Assembly (NCBI RefSeq): GCF_900101265.1
Contig: NZ_FMZS01000011.1
Coordinates: 124,001-188,000, forward strand
Source: Massilia sp. PDC64
GTDB lineage: Bacteria; Pseudomonadota; Gammaproteobacteria; Burkholderiales; Burkholderiaceae_D
DNA: 64,000 bases
Reading direction: 5' to 3'
Shown here: positions 22,708-30,757 of the stretch, piece after piece
How positions within the stretch are numbered: position 1 is the first letter of the stretch
Layout: every line of letters begins with the position of its first letter
Program-made: the position numbers and the translations under genes
Notes under the pieces: model-generated
What the model was told of the DNA's origin: nothing
Database searches by the model: none
Seen by the model: the letters and a program-made list of their open reading frames with translations, nothing else

Positions 22708-22803
22708 GGAATTAGGCAAATTCCTACAAAATCGACCCAACGGGGATAACTTTGTCACGCTGTTCCGATTCTGCCCACTTTTGCCGTCATCTTGCCGTTA
22801 TTT

Positions 22804-24903
22804 TCACTTCCAGGCGTTGCGCGCCCGTTCGCGCACCATCATCCGGACGCTGTCCGGCATCGGCTTGCGTACCTGCAACGTCTCCGCGTTCGTCCACACG
22901 CATTCCTCGAAATGCTTGAGCATCACGGGCGTGACGAAGCGCGTGCGCTGCGCATAGACGTGGCGGTCGCCCATCTGCGCCTGCTGCTTGATGAAGAAAC
23001 GGTTCGGGACGATGAGGTGCAGGTGCTCCTTGGCGCGCGTCATCGCCACGTACAGCAGCCGGCGCTCCTCCTCGATGTCCTCGGCGCTGCCCGTCGCCAT
23101 GTCGGACGGGATGCACCCGTCGACCACGTTCAGCACGTGCACGGCTTTCCACTCCTGGCCCTTGGCCGAGTGGATCGTCGACAGGATCAGGTAATCCTCG
23201 TCCAGCAGCGGCGGGCCGGCGCGGTCGCTCGTCGCTTCCGGCGGGTCGAGCGTCAGTTCGGTCAGGAAGTTCTCGCGCGAACCATAGCCCCCGGCCAGCG
23301 CCACCAGCTGGTCGAGGTCGGCGGCGCGTACGGGCGCGTCGTCGTGCAGGCGTTCGAGATGCGGCAGATACCAGTCCCGGACGAGTTCGATCTCCAGCGG
23401 CCAGCGCAGGCCCGTCGTGCGCAAGGTGCGGAACAGCGCAGTGAACTGCTCCCACTCCCCTTGCGCGCGCGGCGGGGCGGGAAACGCGTCGATGGCCGCG
23501 ACGGGATCCGCCGCTTCCGCCACCGCATCGAGCAGCCGGGCGGCCGTCGCGGGGCCTATGCCCGGAATCAGTTGCACGACACGGAAGCCGGCCACGCGGC
23601 CCGCGGGATTCTGGGCGAAGCGCAGCATGGCGAGCACGTCCTTGATGTGCGCCGCTTCCAGGAACTTGAGGCCGCCGAATTTGACGAACGGGATATTCCG
23701 CCGCACGAGTTCCAGCTCCAGCGCCGCGCTGTGGCTGGCGGCGCGGAACAGCACGGCCTGCTGTGTCAGCTTGATGCCCGCCTCGCGCTGTTCCAGCACG
23801 CGGTTGCACACCCAGCGGGCCTGCTCGGCCTCGTCCGGGATCAGCACGAGCTGCGGCTTGCCCGTTGCGACCTTATCGGTCCACAAGGTCTTCGCATGGC
23901 GCTCCAGCGCCGCGGCGATGACGGCGTTTGACGCGTCGAGGATCGGCTGCGTCGAGCGGTAATTGCGGTCCAGCGTGATCATGCGCGTGTGCTCGCCGAA
24001 CTGCTTCGGAAAGTCGAGGATGTTGCGCACCGTCGCGCCGCGGAACGAATAGATCGACTGCGCATCGTCGCCGACGACCATCACGCCCTGCCCGTCCGGC
24101 TTCATGCCTTGCAGGATCGCGGCCTGCAGGCGGTTCGTGTCCTGGTATTCGTCGACGAGCACGTGGTCGAACAGGGCGCCCAGCTCCGGCCCGAGTTCCG
24201 GATCGGACGCCATCTCGGCCCAGAACAGCAGCAGGTCGTCGTAGTCGAGGACGTTCTGTTCCTGCTTGGCGTCCACGTAGGCGCCGAACAGGCGCTTGAG
24301 CTGTTCTTCCCACTCGCTGCACCACGGGAAGGTCGACTGCAGCACGTCGGCCAGCGGCTCGCGGCTGTTGACGACCCGCGAATAGATCGCGAGACACGTG
24401 CCCTTCAGCGGGAAGCGTTTCTGGCCCGTCGACGCGCCCAGGCCGACGTCCTGGCGCACGAGACCCATCAGGTCTTCGGAATCGGCACGGTCGTGGATGG
24501 TGAACGATGCTTCCAGGCCGATCCGGCCCGCGTATTCGCGCAGCAGGCGCGCCCCGATGCTGTGGAACGTGCCGGCCCACGGCAGGCTGCCCACGGCCGT
24601 CGACGTGCCCAGCACGCGCTGCAGCACGCCGGCGGCACGCTGGCCCATCTCGTTGGCCGCGCGGCGCGAAAACGTCAGCAGCAGGATGCGCTGCGGATCG
24701 CTCCCGGCCAGGATCAGCTTCGCCACCCGGTGCGCGAGCGTATTCGTCTTGCCCGAGCCGGCGCCCGCGACCACCAGCAGCGGCCGGACCATCCCCGCGC
24801 CCACGTCGTGCTCGACGGCGGCGCGCTGCTCGGGATTCAGGCCGGCGAACGGATCGGCGGGCGCGGCGGCATTGGAAACGGGCGTGGCGGTGGCGGCGGA
24901 CAT
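22804..24903 (-). CDS. UvrD/PcrA-family ATP-dependent DNA helicase
   Basis: A 699-residue superfamily 1A helicase translocating 3' to 5' on DNA. Motifs in order: Q-like GLNPEQRAAV (21-30), Walker A AGAGSGKT (46-53), LLLTFSRRAANEM (Ia), VDEYQDTN (II), VGDDAQSIYSFRGA (III), TLDRNYRSTQPI (IV), TIHSAKGQEWKAV (V) and LLYVAMTRAKEHL (VI). The set is complete. It is shorter at the C-terminus than UvrD of E. coli, closer to Rep-like paralogues, so the exact orthologue is not fixed. No strong ribosome binding site was seen at ATG 24903. The gene is bracketed by repeat copies A and B. Confidence 0.92.
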   Translation of the reverse strand: MSAATATPVSNAAAPADPFAGLNPEQRAAVEHDVGAGMVRPLLVVAGAGSGKTNTLAHRVAKLILAGSDPQRILLLTFSRRAANEMGQRAAGVLQRVLGTSTAVGSLPWAGTFHSIGARLLREYAGRIGLEASFTIHDRADSEDLMGLVRQDVGLGASTGQKRFPLKGTCLAIYSRVVNSREPLADVLQSTFPWCSEWEEQLKRLFGAYVDAKQEQNVLDYDDLLLFWAEMASDPELGPELGALFDHVLVDEYQDTNRLQAAILQGMKPDGQGVMVVGDDAQSIYSFRGATVRNILDFPKQFGEHTRMITLDRNYRSTQPILDASNAVIAAALERHAKTLWTDKVATGKPQLVLIPDEAEQARWVCNRVLEQREAGIKLTQQAVLFRAASHSAALELELVRRNIPFVKFGGLKFLEAAHIKDVLAMLRFAQNPAGRVAGFRVVQLIPGIGPATAARLLDAVAEAADPVAAIDAFPAPPRAQGEWEQFTALFRTLRTTGLRWPLEIELVRDWYLPHLERLHDDAPVRAADLDQLVALAGGYGSRENFLTELTLDPPEATSDRAGPPLLDEDYLILSTIHSAKGQEWKAVHVLNVVDGCIPSDMATGSAEDIEEERRLLYVAMTRAKEHLHLIVPNRFFIKQQAQMGDRHVYAQRTRFVTPVMLKHFEECVWTNAETLQVRKPMPDSVRMMVRERARNAWK

Positions 24904-25257
24904 GGCGGTTGAGGATAGATGCTCAACTGTACATTTGTCCAGTATCTTTATGCAAGCGCGGATATCAATGTGGCAAAACGGCGTCAGCGGGCGGAACCAT
25001 TCGTGGCCCCCGTCCGCTCCGCTTGCCTCTTCAACAAGGCTTGCTCAGATATCCACAAAAACTGTGTATAAGGTTGTGGAAAAACACCCTCTTGACATGC
25101 CAAAACCAAGCAGGAATGCGGGTTTCAACAATTTGCCCGTTGCGTGGGCAAAACTCAACCTTCACAAAATCAATGAGTTACCAAGTCAAGTGACGCACGA
25201 ATCGAGAAAATATGCAAGATGCAATCGAGCAAGATTGTGCACAAAGTCGAGCTGGCC
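24904..25257. other. Intergenic region with DnaA-box/hairpin element copy B
   Basis: 354 bases upstream of the helicase gene, with no gene seen. It carries repeat copy B (25049-25177). The helicase promoter should lie here, but no clear minus-strand -35/-10 pair was identified. Confidence 0.65.
25049..25177 (+). repeat. Intergenic repeat copy B: three DnaA-box-like 9-mers plus hairpin
   Basis: Boxes: ATATCCACA (25049-25057), TGTGTATAA (25063-25071, the TTATACACA variant) and TGTGGAAAA (25075-25083), at the same 14- and 12-base spacing as copy A. CTCTTGACA and the 16-base identical block ATGCGGGTTTCAACAA follow. The inner stem is TTTGCCC/GGGCAAA with a different 7-base loop from copy A, and GGTT/AACC can pair outside it. 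Structure is kept while loop sequence changes. Confidence 0.75.
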
Positions 25258-25476
25258 TTACCTGCACCATGAACGCCGACGGCCCGGTTCCGTCAGCACA
25301 CGTTGGATGACGTCGTTGCCGACATTCTGGGAACGCAGGTATTCCACGGCCGACATCGTATTGCTGCGCTGCTGGAGCGCAATACCCAGGTCGACGATAT
25401 CCTTCTGGTGCGTATCGCGTCGCTGATAGGGAACGGTCACCTGACCGTCTTCGAGCTCGAGGGTGTCTTGGTTCAT
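25258..25476 (-). CDS. Small hypothetical protein
   Basis: A 72-residue protein of unknown function, beginning MNQDTLELEDGQVTVPYQRR. Predicted mostly helical, with no membrane segment or cysteine motif. The start at 25476 follows AGGA at suitable distance; an upstream in-frame start at 25548 adds a low-complexity leader and is less likely. It reads toward repeat copy B. Not recognised. Confidence 0.55.
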   Translation of the reverse strand: MNQDTLELEDGQVTVPYQRRDTHQKDIVDLGIALQQRSNTMSAVEYLRSQNVGNDVIQRVLTEPGRRRSWCR

Positions 25477-25675
25477 CGCAGTTCCTGACTTTGATGGATT
25501 GAAGGGATTGCTGCTTAACGAGTATTTCCCACCTTTGGCTAAAGTCAAGATTAATTTTCATTTAATGTGGCACGCGTTTGTGAATTCTCCATGACAAACC
25601 CGTACGGCATGCGCGCGCCGCGCCCTTTTCGCTACGCCTAGAATGGATTCGTCATTCCACCATCACGAGGACTCC

Positions 25676-25852
25676 ATGAGCGCAATGCCCGATCCCGACC
25701 TGAAACCCGGCGACGAAGCCGAACCCGGCACGCCAGGCGCCGGTGAAGACCTGTGCGAAACCTGCGGCGGCAGCGGCAAGCTGGCCGACGGCAAAATCTG
25801 TCCCGAATGCGAAGGCACGGGACGTGTGATGCGGGGCATCGGCGGCGGCTGA
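25676..25852 (+). CDS. Small DnaJ-type zinc-ribbon protein
   Basis: A 58-residue protein with two CxxC knuckles in the DnaJ central-domain pattern: CETCGGSGKLADG and CPECEGTGR. One zinc ion could be bound. The start at 25676 follows ACGAGG. Such orphan CxxCxGxG proteins are common and uncharacterised. It precedes the chromate-transporter pair by 67 bases on the same strand. Confidence 0.65.
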   Translation: MSAMPDPDLKPGDEAEPGTPGAGEDLCETCGGSGKLADGKICPECEGTGRVMRGIGGG

Positions 25853-25919
25853 CCGCCGGAGCGCCGGACCGCGGACTGCCGCATGGACAGGATGCCGGGC
25901 GGGGCGCCATAATCGGAGG

Positions 25920-26516
25920 ATGAATGCCCCGCCCAGCTCCCCGCAGTCCGAGACGCCCGCCACCGCCAACCGTCCCCGCTCCCTCGCCGACCTGTTCGTG
26001 TCCTTCACCCTGCTGGCCCTGCAGGGTTTCGGCGGTGTGCTGGCCATCGTCCAGCGCGAAATCGTCGACCGCAAGCGCTGGCTCACCCAGGAAGAATTCA
26101 TCGAAGACTGGGCCGTCGCCCAGATCATGCCCGGACCGAACGTCGTCAACCTGTCGTTGATGATCGGCGGCCGCCATTTCGGCATCGCGGGTGCCCTCGC
26201 CGCGCTCGCCGGCTTGCTGACCGTGCCCCTGATCCTCGTCATCGGGCTGGCCGTGCTGCACGACCGCTTCGCCGACAGCCCCGTCGTGGCCGGTGCGCTG
26301 CACGGCATGGCCGCCGTCTGCGCGGGCCTGATCGGTGCAGCGGGCCTGCGCCTGGCAAGCGCGCTGAAGAAAAACCCGATGCCGCTGCCCTGGTGCCTGG
26401 CCATCAGCGCGGCCGGCTTCATCCTCGTCGCGTTCCTGAAGTGTCCGCTCCCCTGGGTGCTGTTCGGTCTCGGCGGCCTGAGCTGCGTCCTCACCTGGCG
26501 CAGGCTCGCATCATGA
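25920..26516 (+). CDS. Chromate transporter, N-terminal-half protein
   Basis: A 198-residue membrane protein of the CHR family in its short form (half of ChrA). Family motifs: ALQGFGGVLAIVQREIV near residues 37-53 and MPGPNVVNLSLMIGG near 69-83. Four to six membrane helices are visible. Short CHR proteins act as pairs, and the following gene encodes the second half; its start overlaps this stop (ATGA). Expected role: chromate export at the inner membrane. Transport of chromate by this copy is inferred only from family. Confidence 0.88.
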   Translation: MNAPPSSPQSETPATANRPRSLADLFVSFTLLALQGFGGVLAIVQREIVDRKRWLTQEEFIEDWAVAQIMPGPNVVNLSLMIGGRHFGIAGALAALAGLLTVPLILVIGLAVLHDRFADSPVVAGALHGMAAVCAGLIGAAGLRLASALKKNPMPLPWCLAISAAGFILVAFLKCPLPWVLFGLGGLSCVLTWRRLAS

Positions 26517-27142
26517 CCGCGCCCCTGCACCTCGTGCTGGACTGGTCCGACTGGCTCAGCCTGTTCGGCCATTTCCTCCTGATGTCGCTGATGTCCGTCG
26601 GCGGGGCCATCTCGACGTCATCCGAGATGCACCGCTTCCTCGTCGAGCAGCACCACTGGCTGACCCAGGAACAGTTCAACCAGTCCATCGCGCTGGCCCA
26701 GGCCGCACCGGGCCCGAACGTCCTGTTCGTCGCCCTGATGGGGTGGCACGTCGGCATGAACGCCGGCAGCACGGCGGCCGCGCTGTCCGGCGTGCTCGTC
26801 ACGATGGTCGGCATCATGACGCCCTCCACCATCATCACGTACACGGCGGCCCGCTGGGGCCACCGCAACCGCGACCTGCGGACCGTCCGGGCCTTCAAGC
26901 AGGGCATGGCGCCCATCGTGATCGCGCTGCTGCTGTCCACGGCCTGGATCATGGCCAGTTCCGCCGGCGCCCATGCCGCAGCCGGTACCGGCGCCGATGC
27001 CCCGATCACGTCCGCCGTCCTGGCGAACTGGCCCCTGTGGCTCACGGCGGTCGTCAGCGGCCTGGTCATCTGGCGCACGCGCCTCCATCTGCTGTGGCTG
27101 CTCGCGGCCGGCGCCGTGCTGGGGGCGCTCGGCCTGATCTGA
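26513..27142 (+). CDS. Chromate transporter, C-terminal-half protein
   Basis: A 209-residue CHR-family partner of the preceding gene. Motifs include LMSLMSVGGAISTSSEMHRF (about residues 19-38) and QAAPGPNVLFVALMGW (about 63-78), followed by several hydrophobic helices. It starts within the stop of the first half, so equal synthesis of both halves is expected. No chrB-like regulator is adjacent. Confidence 0.88.
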   Translation: MTAPLHLVLDWSDWLSLFGHFLLMSLMSVGGAISTSSEMHRFLVEQHHWLTQEQFNQSIALAQAAPGPNVLFVALMGWHVGMNAGSTAAALSGVLVTMVGIMTPSTIITYTAARWGHRNRDLRTVRAFKQGMAPIVIALLLSTAWIMASSAGAHAAAGTGADAPITSAVLANWPLWLTAVVSGLVIWRTRLHLLWLLAAGAVLGALGLI

Positions 27143-27217
27143 AGCGGAGTAGCGGCCTGCCACGGGACCGGGCATACTTGCGCTTTCGATCAGCCAACCA
27201 TACCGATGGACCGAGCC

Positions 27218-28060
27218 ATGCCCGAACTCCTCAGCGAACACGTTTGTTTCGACGGCGTCCAGCGCTTCTACAAATACGACTCCGCGGCCATCGGCCTGCC
27301 GATGCGTTTTTCCGTGTACCTCCCTCCCGGCGCGCAAGGCAAGCGCCTGCCCGTCCTGTTCTACCTCGCCGGCCTGACCTGCACCGAAGAGACCTTCATG
27401 ATCAAGGCCGGCGCCCAGCGCGTGGCGGCACAGGAAGGCCTGATCCTCGTCGCCCCCGACACGAGCCCGCGCGGCGCCGGCGTGCCCGGCGAGACGGACA
27501 ACTGGGACTTCGGCGCCGGCGCCGGTTTCTACGTGGACGCCACGCGCGAACCGTGGTCGACCCACTACCGCATGTACAGCCACATCCTCGAACTGCGCGA
27601 GCTCGTGCTGGCCACGCTGCCGGCCGACCCGGCCCGCGTGGGCATCTTCGGCCACTCGATGGGCGGCCACGGCGCGCTGATGCTGGCGCTGCGCAACCCC
27701 CACCTGTTCCGCTCCGTGTCGGCCTTCGCCCCCATCGCCGCGCCGTCGCGCTGCCCGTGGGGCGAGAAGGCGTTCGGGGGCTACCTCGGCCCGGACCGCG
27801 ACGCGTGGCGCGTCTACGATGCGACCGAACTGATGGCGTGTGCCGACGCCCCGCCCTTCCCGAAAGGCATCCTGATCGACCAGGGCCTCGCCGACAAGTT
27901 CCTGGCCGAACAACTGTACCCGGACGCGTTCGAGGACGCGTGCCGCGCCGTGGGCCAGCCGCTCGAACTGCGCCGCCATCCTGGCTACGACCACGGCTAT
28001 TACTTCATCTCGACCTTCGTCGAAGACCACCTGCGCTTCCACCGGCGCAACCTCGGCTGA
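27218..28060 (+). CDS. fghA: S-formylglutathione hydrolase
   Basis: A 280-residue esterase D-family enzyme that splits S-formylglutathione into formate and glutathione, the last step of glutathione-dependent formaldehyde oxidation. Catalytic residues: Ser147 in GHSMGG, Asp226 in DQGLADKFL and His259 in YDHGYYF. The start MPELLSEHVCF at 27218 matches relatives better than the in-frame ATG at 27206. The usual partner, glutathione-dependent formaldehyde dehydrogenase, is not next to it. Confidence 0.92.
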   Translation: MPELLSEHVCFDGVQRFYKYDSAAIGLPMRFSVYLPPGAQGKRLPVLFYLAGLTCTEETFMIKAGAQRVAAQEGLILVAPDTSPRGAGVPGETDNWDFGAGAGFYVDATREPWSTHYRMYSHILELRELVLATLPADPARVGIFGHSMGGHGALMLALRNPHLFRSVSAFAPIAAPSRCPWGEKAFGGYLGPDRDAWRVYDATELMACADAPPFPKGILIDQGLADKFLAEQLYPDAFEDACRAVGQPLELRRHPGYDHGYYFISTFVEDHLRFHRRNLG

Positions 28061-28188
28061 GGCCTGCTTCCGCCCCGGCCCGCACACTGTCATGGACCGG
28101 GGCGATCCGTAAAAATTCCCCGCTTTCGTTCGCCTGCTGTCCTGCCTCAAGGTTCCGCCCGGGGCCTTCGCGCACGAATTGGAACGCC

Positions 28189-28217
28189 CTTGCAAACCGA
28201 TTTCGACCGCCCTATAA
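28189..28217 (+). promoter_or_regulatory. Sigma-32-like heat-shock promoter of hsp20
   Basis: CTTGCAA (28189-28195), 14 bases, then CCCTATAA (28210-28217), close to the CTTGAAA-N14-CCCCATNT consensus of RpoH promoters. It lies 58 bases upstream of the Hsp20 start, which fits the gene's expected heat control. Confidence 0.6.
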
Positions 28218-28274
28218 ATGGGATTGGCGGGGCCTCGCGCGCCGCCGACATCATTCTTAAAAGGGAGGTCTATC

Positions 28275-28742
28275 ATGAACCTGATCAGAAGAGGCACGAC
28301 GCCGCTGTCGACATTCCGTCCCGGCGTCATGGAAGACCAGTTCGGCCGCATGGTCGAAAACATGTTCCAGGACTTCTTCGCCCCGCTCGCCCAGGGCCGC
28401 TGGGCCGGCGAGGACGTCGGCATGCCGCGCCTGGACGTCAGCGAGACGGAAAAAACCTTCGAGGTGAAGGCCGAGCTGCCGGGTGTCAAGAAGGAGGACG
28501 TGCACGTATCGATCGACGGCCAGCGCGTCACCATCGAGGGCGAGTGTCAGCAGGCAAACGAACAGCGCCAGGGCGAACAGGTGGTGTATTCTGAGCGCTC
28601 GACGCGCAAGTACCAGCGCAGCTTCACGCTGCCCTCCGAGGTCGACGATGCCAGCGCGCAGGCGCGGCTCGAGGACGGCGTCCTGATGCTCTCGCTGCCC
28701 AAGAAAGCGGGCGGCACCGCGCGCCAGCTGACGATCCAGTAA
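28275..28742 (+). CDS. Hsp20/alpha-crystallin small heat-shock protein
   Basis: A 155-residue holdase chaperone that binds unfolding proteins without ATP. The alpha-crystallin domain runs from about residue 48 (MPRLDVSETEKTFEVKAELP) to 145, with GVLMLSLPK typical of the last strands. GGGAGG precedes the start. A sigma-32-like promoter lies upstream. It heads a same-strand series of stress-type genes to 32089. Confidence 0.92.
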   Translation: MNLIRRGTTPLSTFRPGVMEDQFGRMVENMFQDFFAPLAQGRWAGEDVGMPRLDVSETEKTFEVKAELPGVKKEDVHVSIDGQRVTIEGECQQANEQRQGEQVVYSERSTRKYQRSFTLPSEVDDASAQARLEDGVLMLSLPKKAGGTARQLTIQ

Positions 28743-28847
28743 GGATCCGATAGCGCATGGCGTGGCACGCGAGCGGACGGCCTGCGGGCCGCCCGCGTCC
28801 GCGCTTATGCTGCGCCCATGGCGCGACCACGGAGATTCTGAAGAATT

Positions 28848-29576
28848 GTGCGCATCATGGCCGACATCCGTCATTTCAAGAATCGCACCGAAGCGGGCCG
28901 GCTGCTGGCGCAGCGGCTCGCGGCCTATGCCCGGCACCCGGACGCCATCGTGCTGGCACTCCCGCGCGGCGGCGTACCGGTCGGGTTCGCCGTCGCGCAG
29001 CGGCTCGGCATCGCCCTCGACGTCCTCCTCGTGCGCAAGCTCGGCATGCCGCGCCACGAGGAATTCGCGATGGGCGCCGTGGGCAGCGGGGGCGTGCGCG
29101 TGCTGCAGCCCGGCGTGCCCGGCCTGATGGGCGTCACCGCCCAGGACGTGGAAGCGGTGACGGCACGCGAGCTGGCCGAACTGCAGCGGCGCGAGCGCGC
29201 CTACCGCGGGGGCCGGCCGCCGCTCGACCTCGCGGGACGCAGCGCGATCCTCGTCGACGACGGCGTCGCCACGGGGTCCACGATGCTGGCTGCGATCGAA
29301 GTGGCACGCCGGCTGGGTCCCCGCGAGCTGGTGCTGGCGATCCCCGTCGCACCACCCGACACGGCGGCCGCGCTCGCGCCCCGCGTCGACGAACTCGTGT
29401 GCCTGTCGACCCCGCTCCACTTCCGCGCGGTCGGGCAGTGGTACGACGCGTTCGAACAGACCAGCGACGAGGAAGTGCAGGATTTGCTGGCTACCGCCTG
29501 GCATGACGAGGCGGCGGCCGGGTCCAGACCAACCGGAGGAGCCAATCATGAAAAACACGACGGACACAGGCTATGA
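28848..29576 (+). CDS. Phosphoribosyltransferase-domain protein
   Basis: A 242-residue protein with a type I PRTase fold. The PRPP-binding motif ILVDDGVATGSTM is intact (about residues 134-146), and LALPRGGVPVGFAVAQ is the typical early loop. Proteins of this kind recur beside Hsp20 and erythromycin-esterase-like genes in stress loci; the substrate is unknown. The start may be GTG 28848 (GAAG seven bases upstream) or ATG 28857. Its 3' end overlaps the start of the next gene by 29 bases. Confidence 0.85.
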   Translation: MRIMADIRHFKNRTEAGRLLAQRLAAYARHPDAIVLALPRGGVPVGFAVAQRLGIALDVLLVRKLGMPRHEEFAMGAVGSGGVRVLQPGVPGLMGVTAQDVEAVTARELAELQRRERAYRGGRPPLDLAGRSAILVDDGVATGSTMLAAIEVARRLGPRELVLAIPVAPPDTAAALAPRVDELVCLSTPLHFRAVGQWYDAFEQTSDEEVQDLLATAWHDEAAAGSRPTGGANHEKHDGHRL

Positions 29577-30750
29577 AATCGCGAAGTGGATCGGCGGCGC
29601 CGCCGCAGGCGCCCTGCTGATGTACATGCTCGACCCGGACCGCGGCGGCGCGCGGCGCGCGCAATCGGCCGCGGCCGTGCGCAACGCGGGTGCGCGCACG
29701 TCCAGCGCACTGGGGAACGTGTGGCGCGGCGCGGGCGCGCGCATCGGCTCCGTCGGCGACGAGTTGCGCGACCGGACGGCCGAGGTGGCGGGTGACATGG
29801 CAGACAAGGTGCGGCCGGACGGTGCGGCCCGCTCGGGCTCGGCGCTGGAGCGCATGGGCCATGCCGCCAGCGAGGCACTCGACGCCGGCCTCGACAAGGC
29901 GAAGGACACGCTGGCGAAAGCGGGCGACGCCGTCGGCAGCGGCATGGACAAGGCGCGGCAGGCGCTGGGCAGCGCGGCCGATGAAGGCGGCGGCCGCATC
30001 GGCAACGGCATGGACAAGGGGCGCGCGCTGGCACACGACGTGGGTTCACGCATGCGCGGCGCCCTGCAGGCGGGCCCGGGTGGCGAATGGACGCCGTCCG
30101 CGCGCAATTCGGCGCTGGCCGGGGGCGGCCTGCTGGCCCTGTATGCCCTGAGCCGGCGCTCGCCGCTGGCATGGATGCTGGGCCTGGCCGGGGCCGCCTT
30201 GCTGGCCCGCAGCGCCACCAACCAGCCGCTGCTGGGCATGCTGCGCGGCCGCGGCATCGGCATGGACCAGACCATCGACTTCAGCAAGTCGATCCACATC
30301 GACGCCGCGCCGGACGACGTGTACGACGTGTGGACCCATTACGAAAACTTCCCGCACTTCATGTCCCACGTCGTCGAGGTGCGCGACCTGGGCCGCGGCC
30401 GCTCGCACTGGGTCGTGCGCGGCCCGGGCGGCAGCGAGTTCGAATGGAATGCCGTGCTCACCGAGCAAACCCGGCCGCACCGCCTGGCATGGCGCAGCGA
30501 GGCGGGCGCCGAAATCCCGCAAAGCGGCTCGATCCAGTTCGAACCGCATCGCGGCGGCACGCGCGTTACCGTGCGCATGTCCTATACCCCGCCGGCAGGC
30601 GCCGTCGGCCACGGTCTCGCCACGCTGCTCGGCTCCGATCCGAAGTCGCAGATGGACGACGACCTGGCGCGCATGAAGGCGTTCATCGAACGGGGCGCCG
30701 TGCCGCGCGACGCCGCGCGCCCGCGCACCAGCAGCCGCTGGCTGCACTGA
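29548..30750 (+). CDS. SRPBCC-domain membrane protein with YtxH-like N-terminus
   Basis: A 400-residue protein in three parts. N-terminal: a glycine-rich membrane helix (IAKWIGGAAAGALLMYML) followed by an alanine/lysine/aspartate-rich helical region of repeating amphipathic segments (about residues 70-165) resembling LEA or YtxH proteins. Middle: one or two hydrophobic helices (about 185-220). C-terminal: a START/polyketide-cyclase-like domain (about 245-385) containing IHIDAAPDDVYDVWTHYENF. GGAGGA precedes ATG 29548. Such proteins recur in general-stress loci. Function unknown; lipid or hydrophobic-ligand binding is the fold's usual ability. Confidence 0.85.
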   Translation: MKNTTDTGYEIAKWIGGAAAGALLMYMLDPDRGGARRAQSAAAVRNAGARTSSALGNVWRGAGARIGSVGDELRDRTAEVAGDMADKVRPDGAARSGSALERMGHAASEALDAGLDKAKDTLAKAGDAVGSGMDKARQALGSAADEGGGRIGNGMDKGRALAHDVGSRMRGALQAGPGGEWTPSARNSALAGGGLLALYALSRRSPLAWMLGLAGAALLARSATNQPLLGMLRGRGIGMDQTIDFSKSIHIDAAPDDVYDVWTHYENFPHFMSHVVEVRDLGRGRSHWVVRGPGGSEFEWNAVLTEQTRPHRLAWRSEAGAEIPQSGSIQFEPHRGGTRVTVRMSYTPPAGAVGHGLATLLGSDPKSQMDDDLARMKAFIERGAVPRDAARPRTSSRWLH

Positions 30751-30757
30751 GGTGGTC

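Larger units (their letters stand above)
22469..22803. other. Intergenic region with DnaA-box/hairpin element copy A
   Basis: 335 bases between the convergent sirtuin and helicase genes, without a gene. It holds repeat copy A (22548-22672), a 7-bp stem (22681-22707) and AT-rich sequence. The hairpins may terminate one or both transcripts. Confidence 0.7.
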
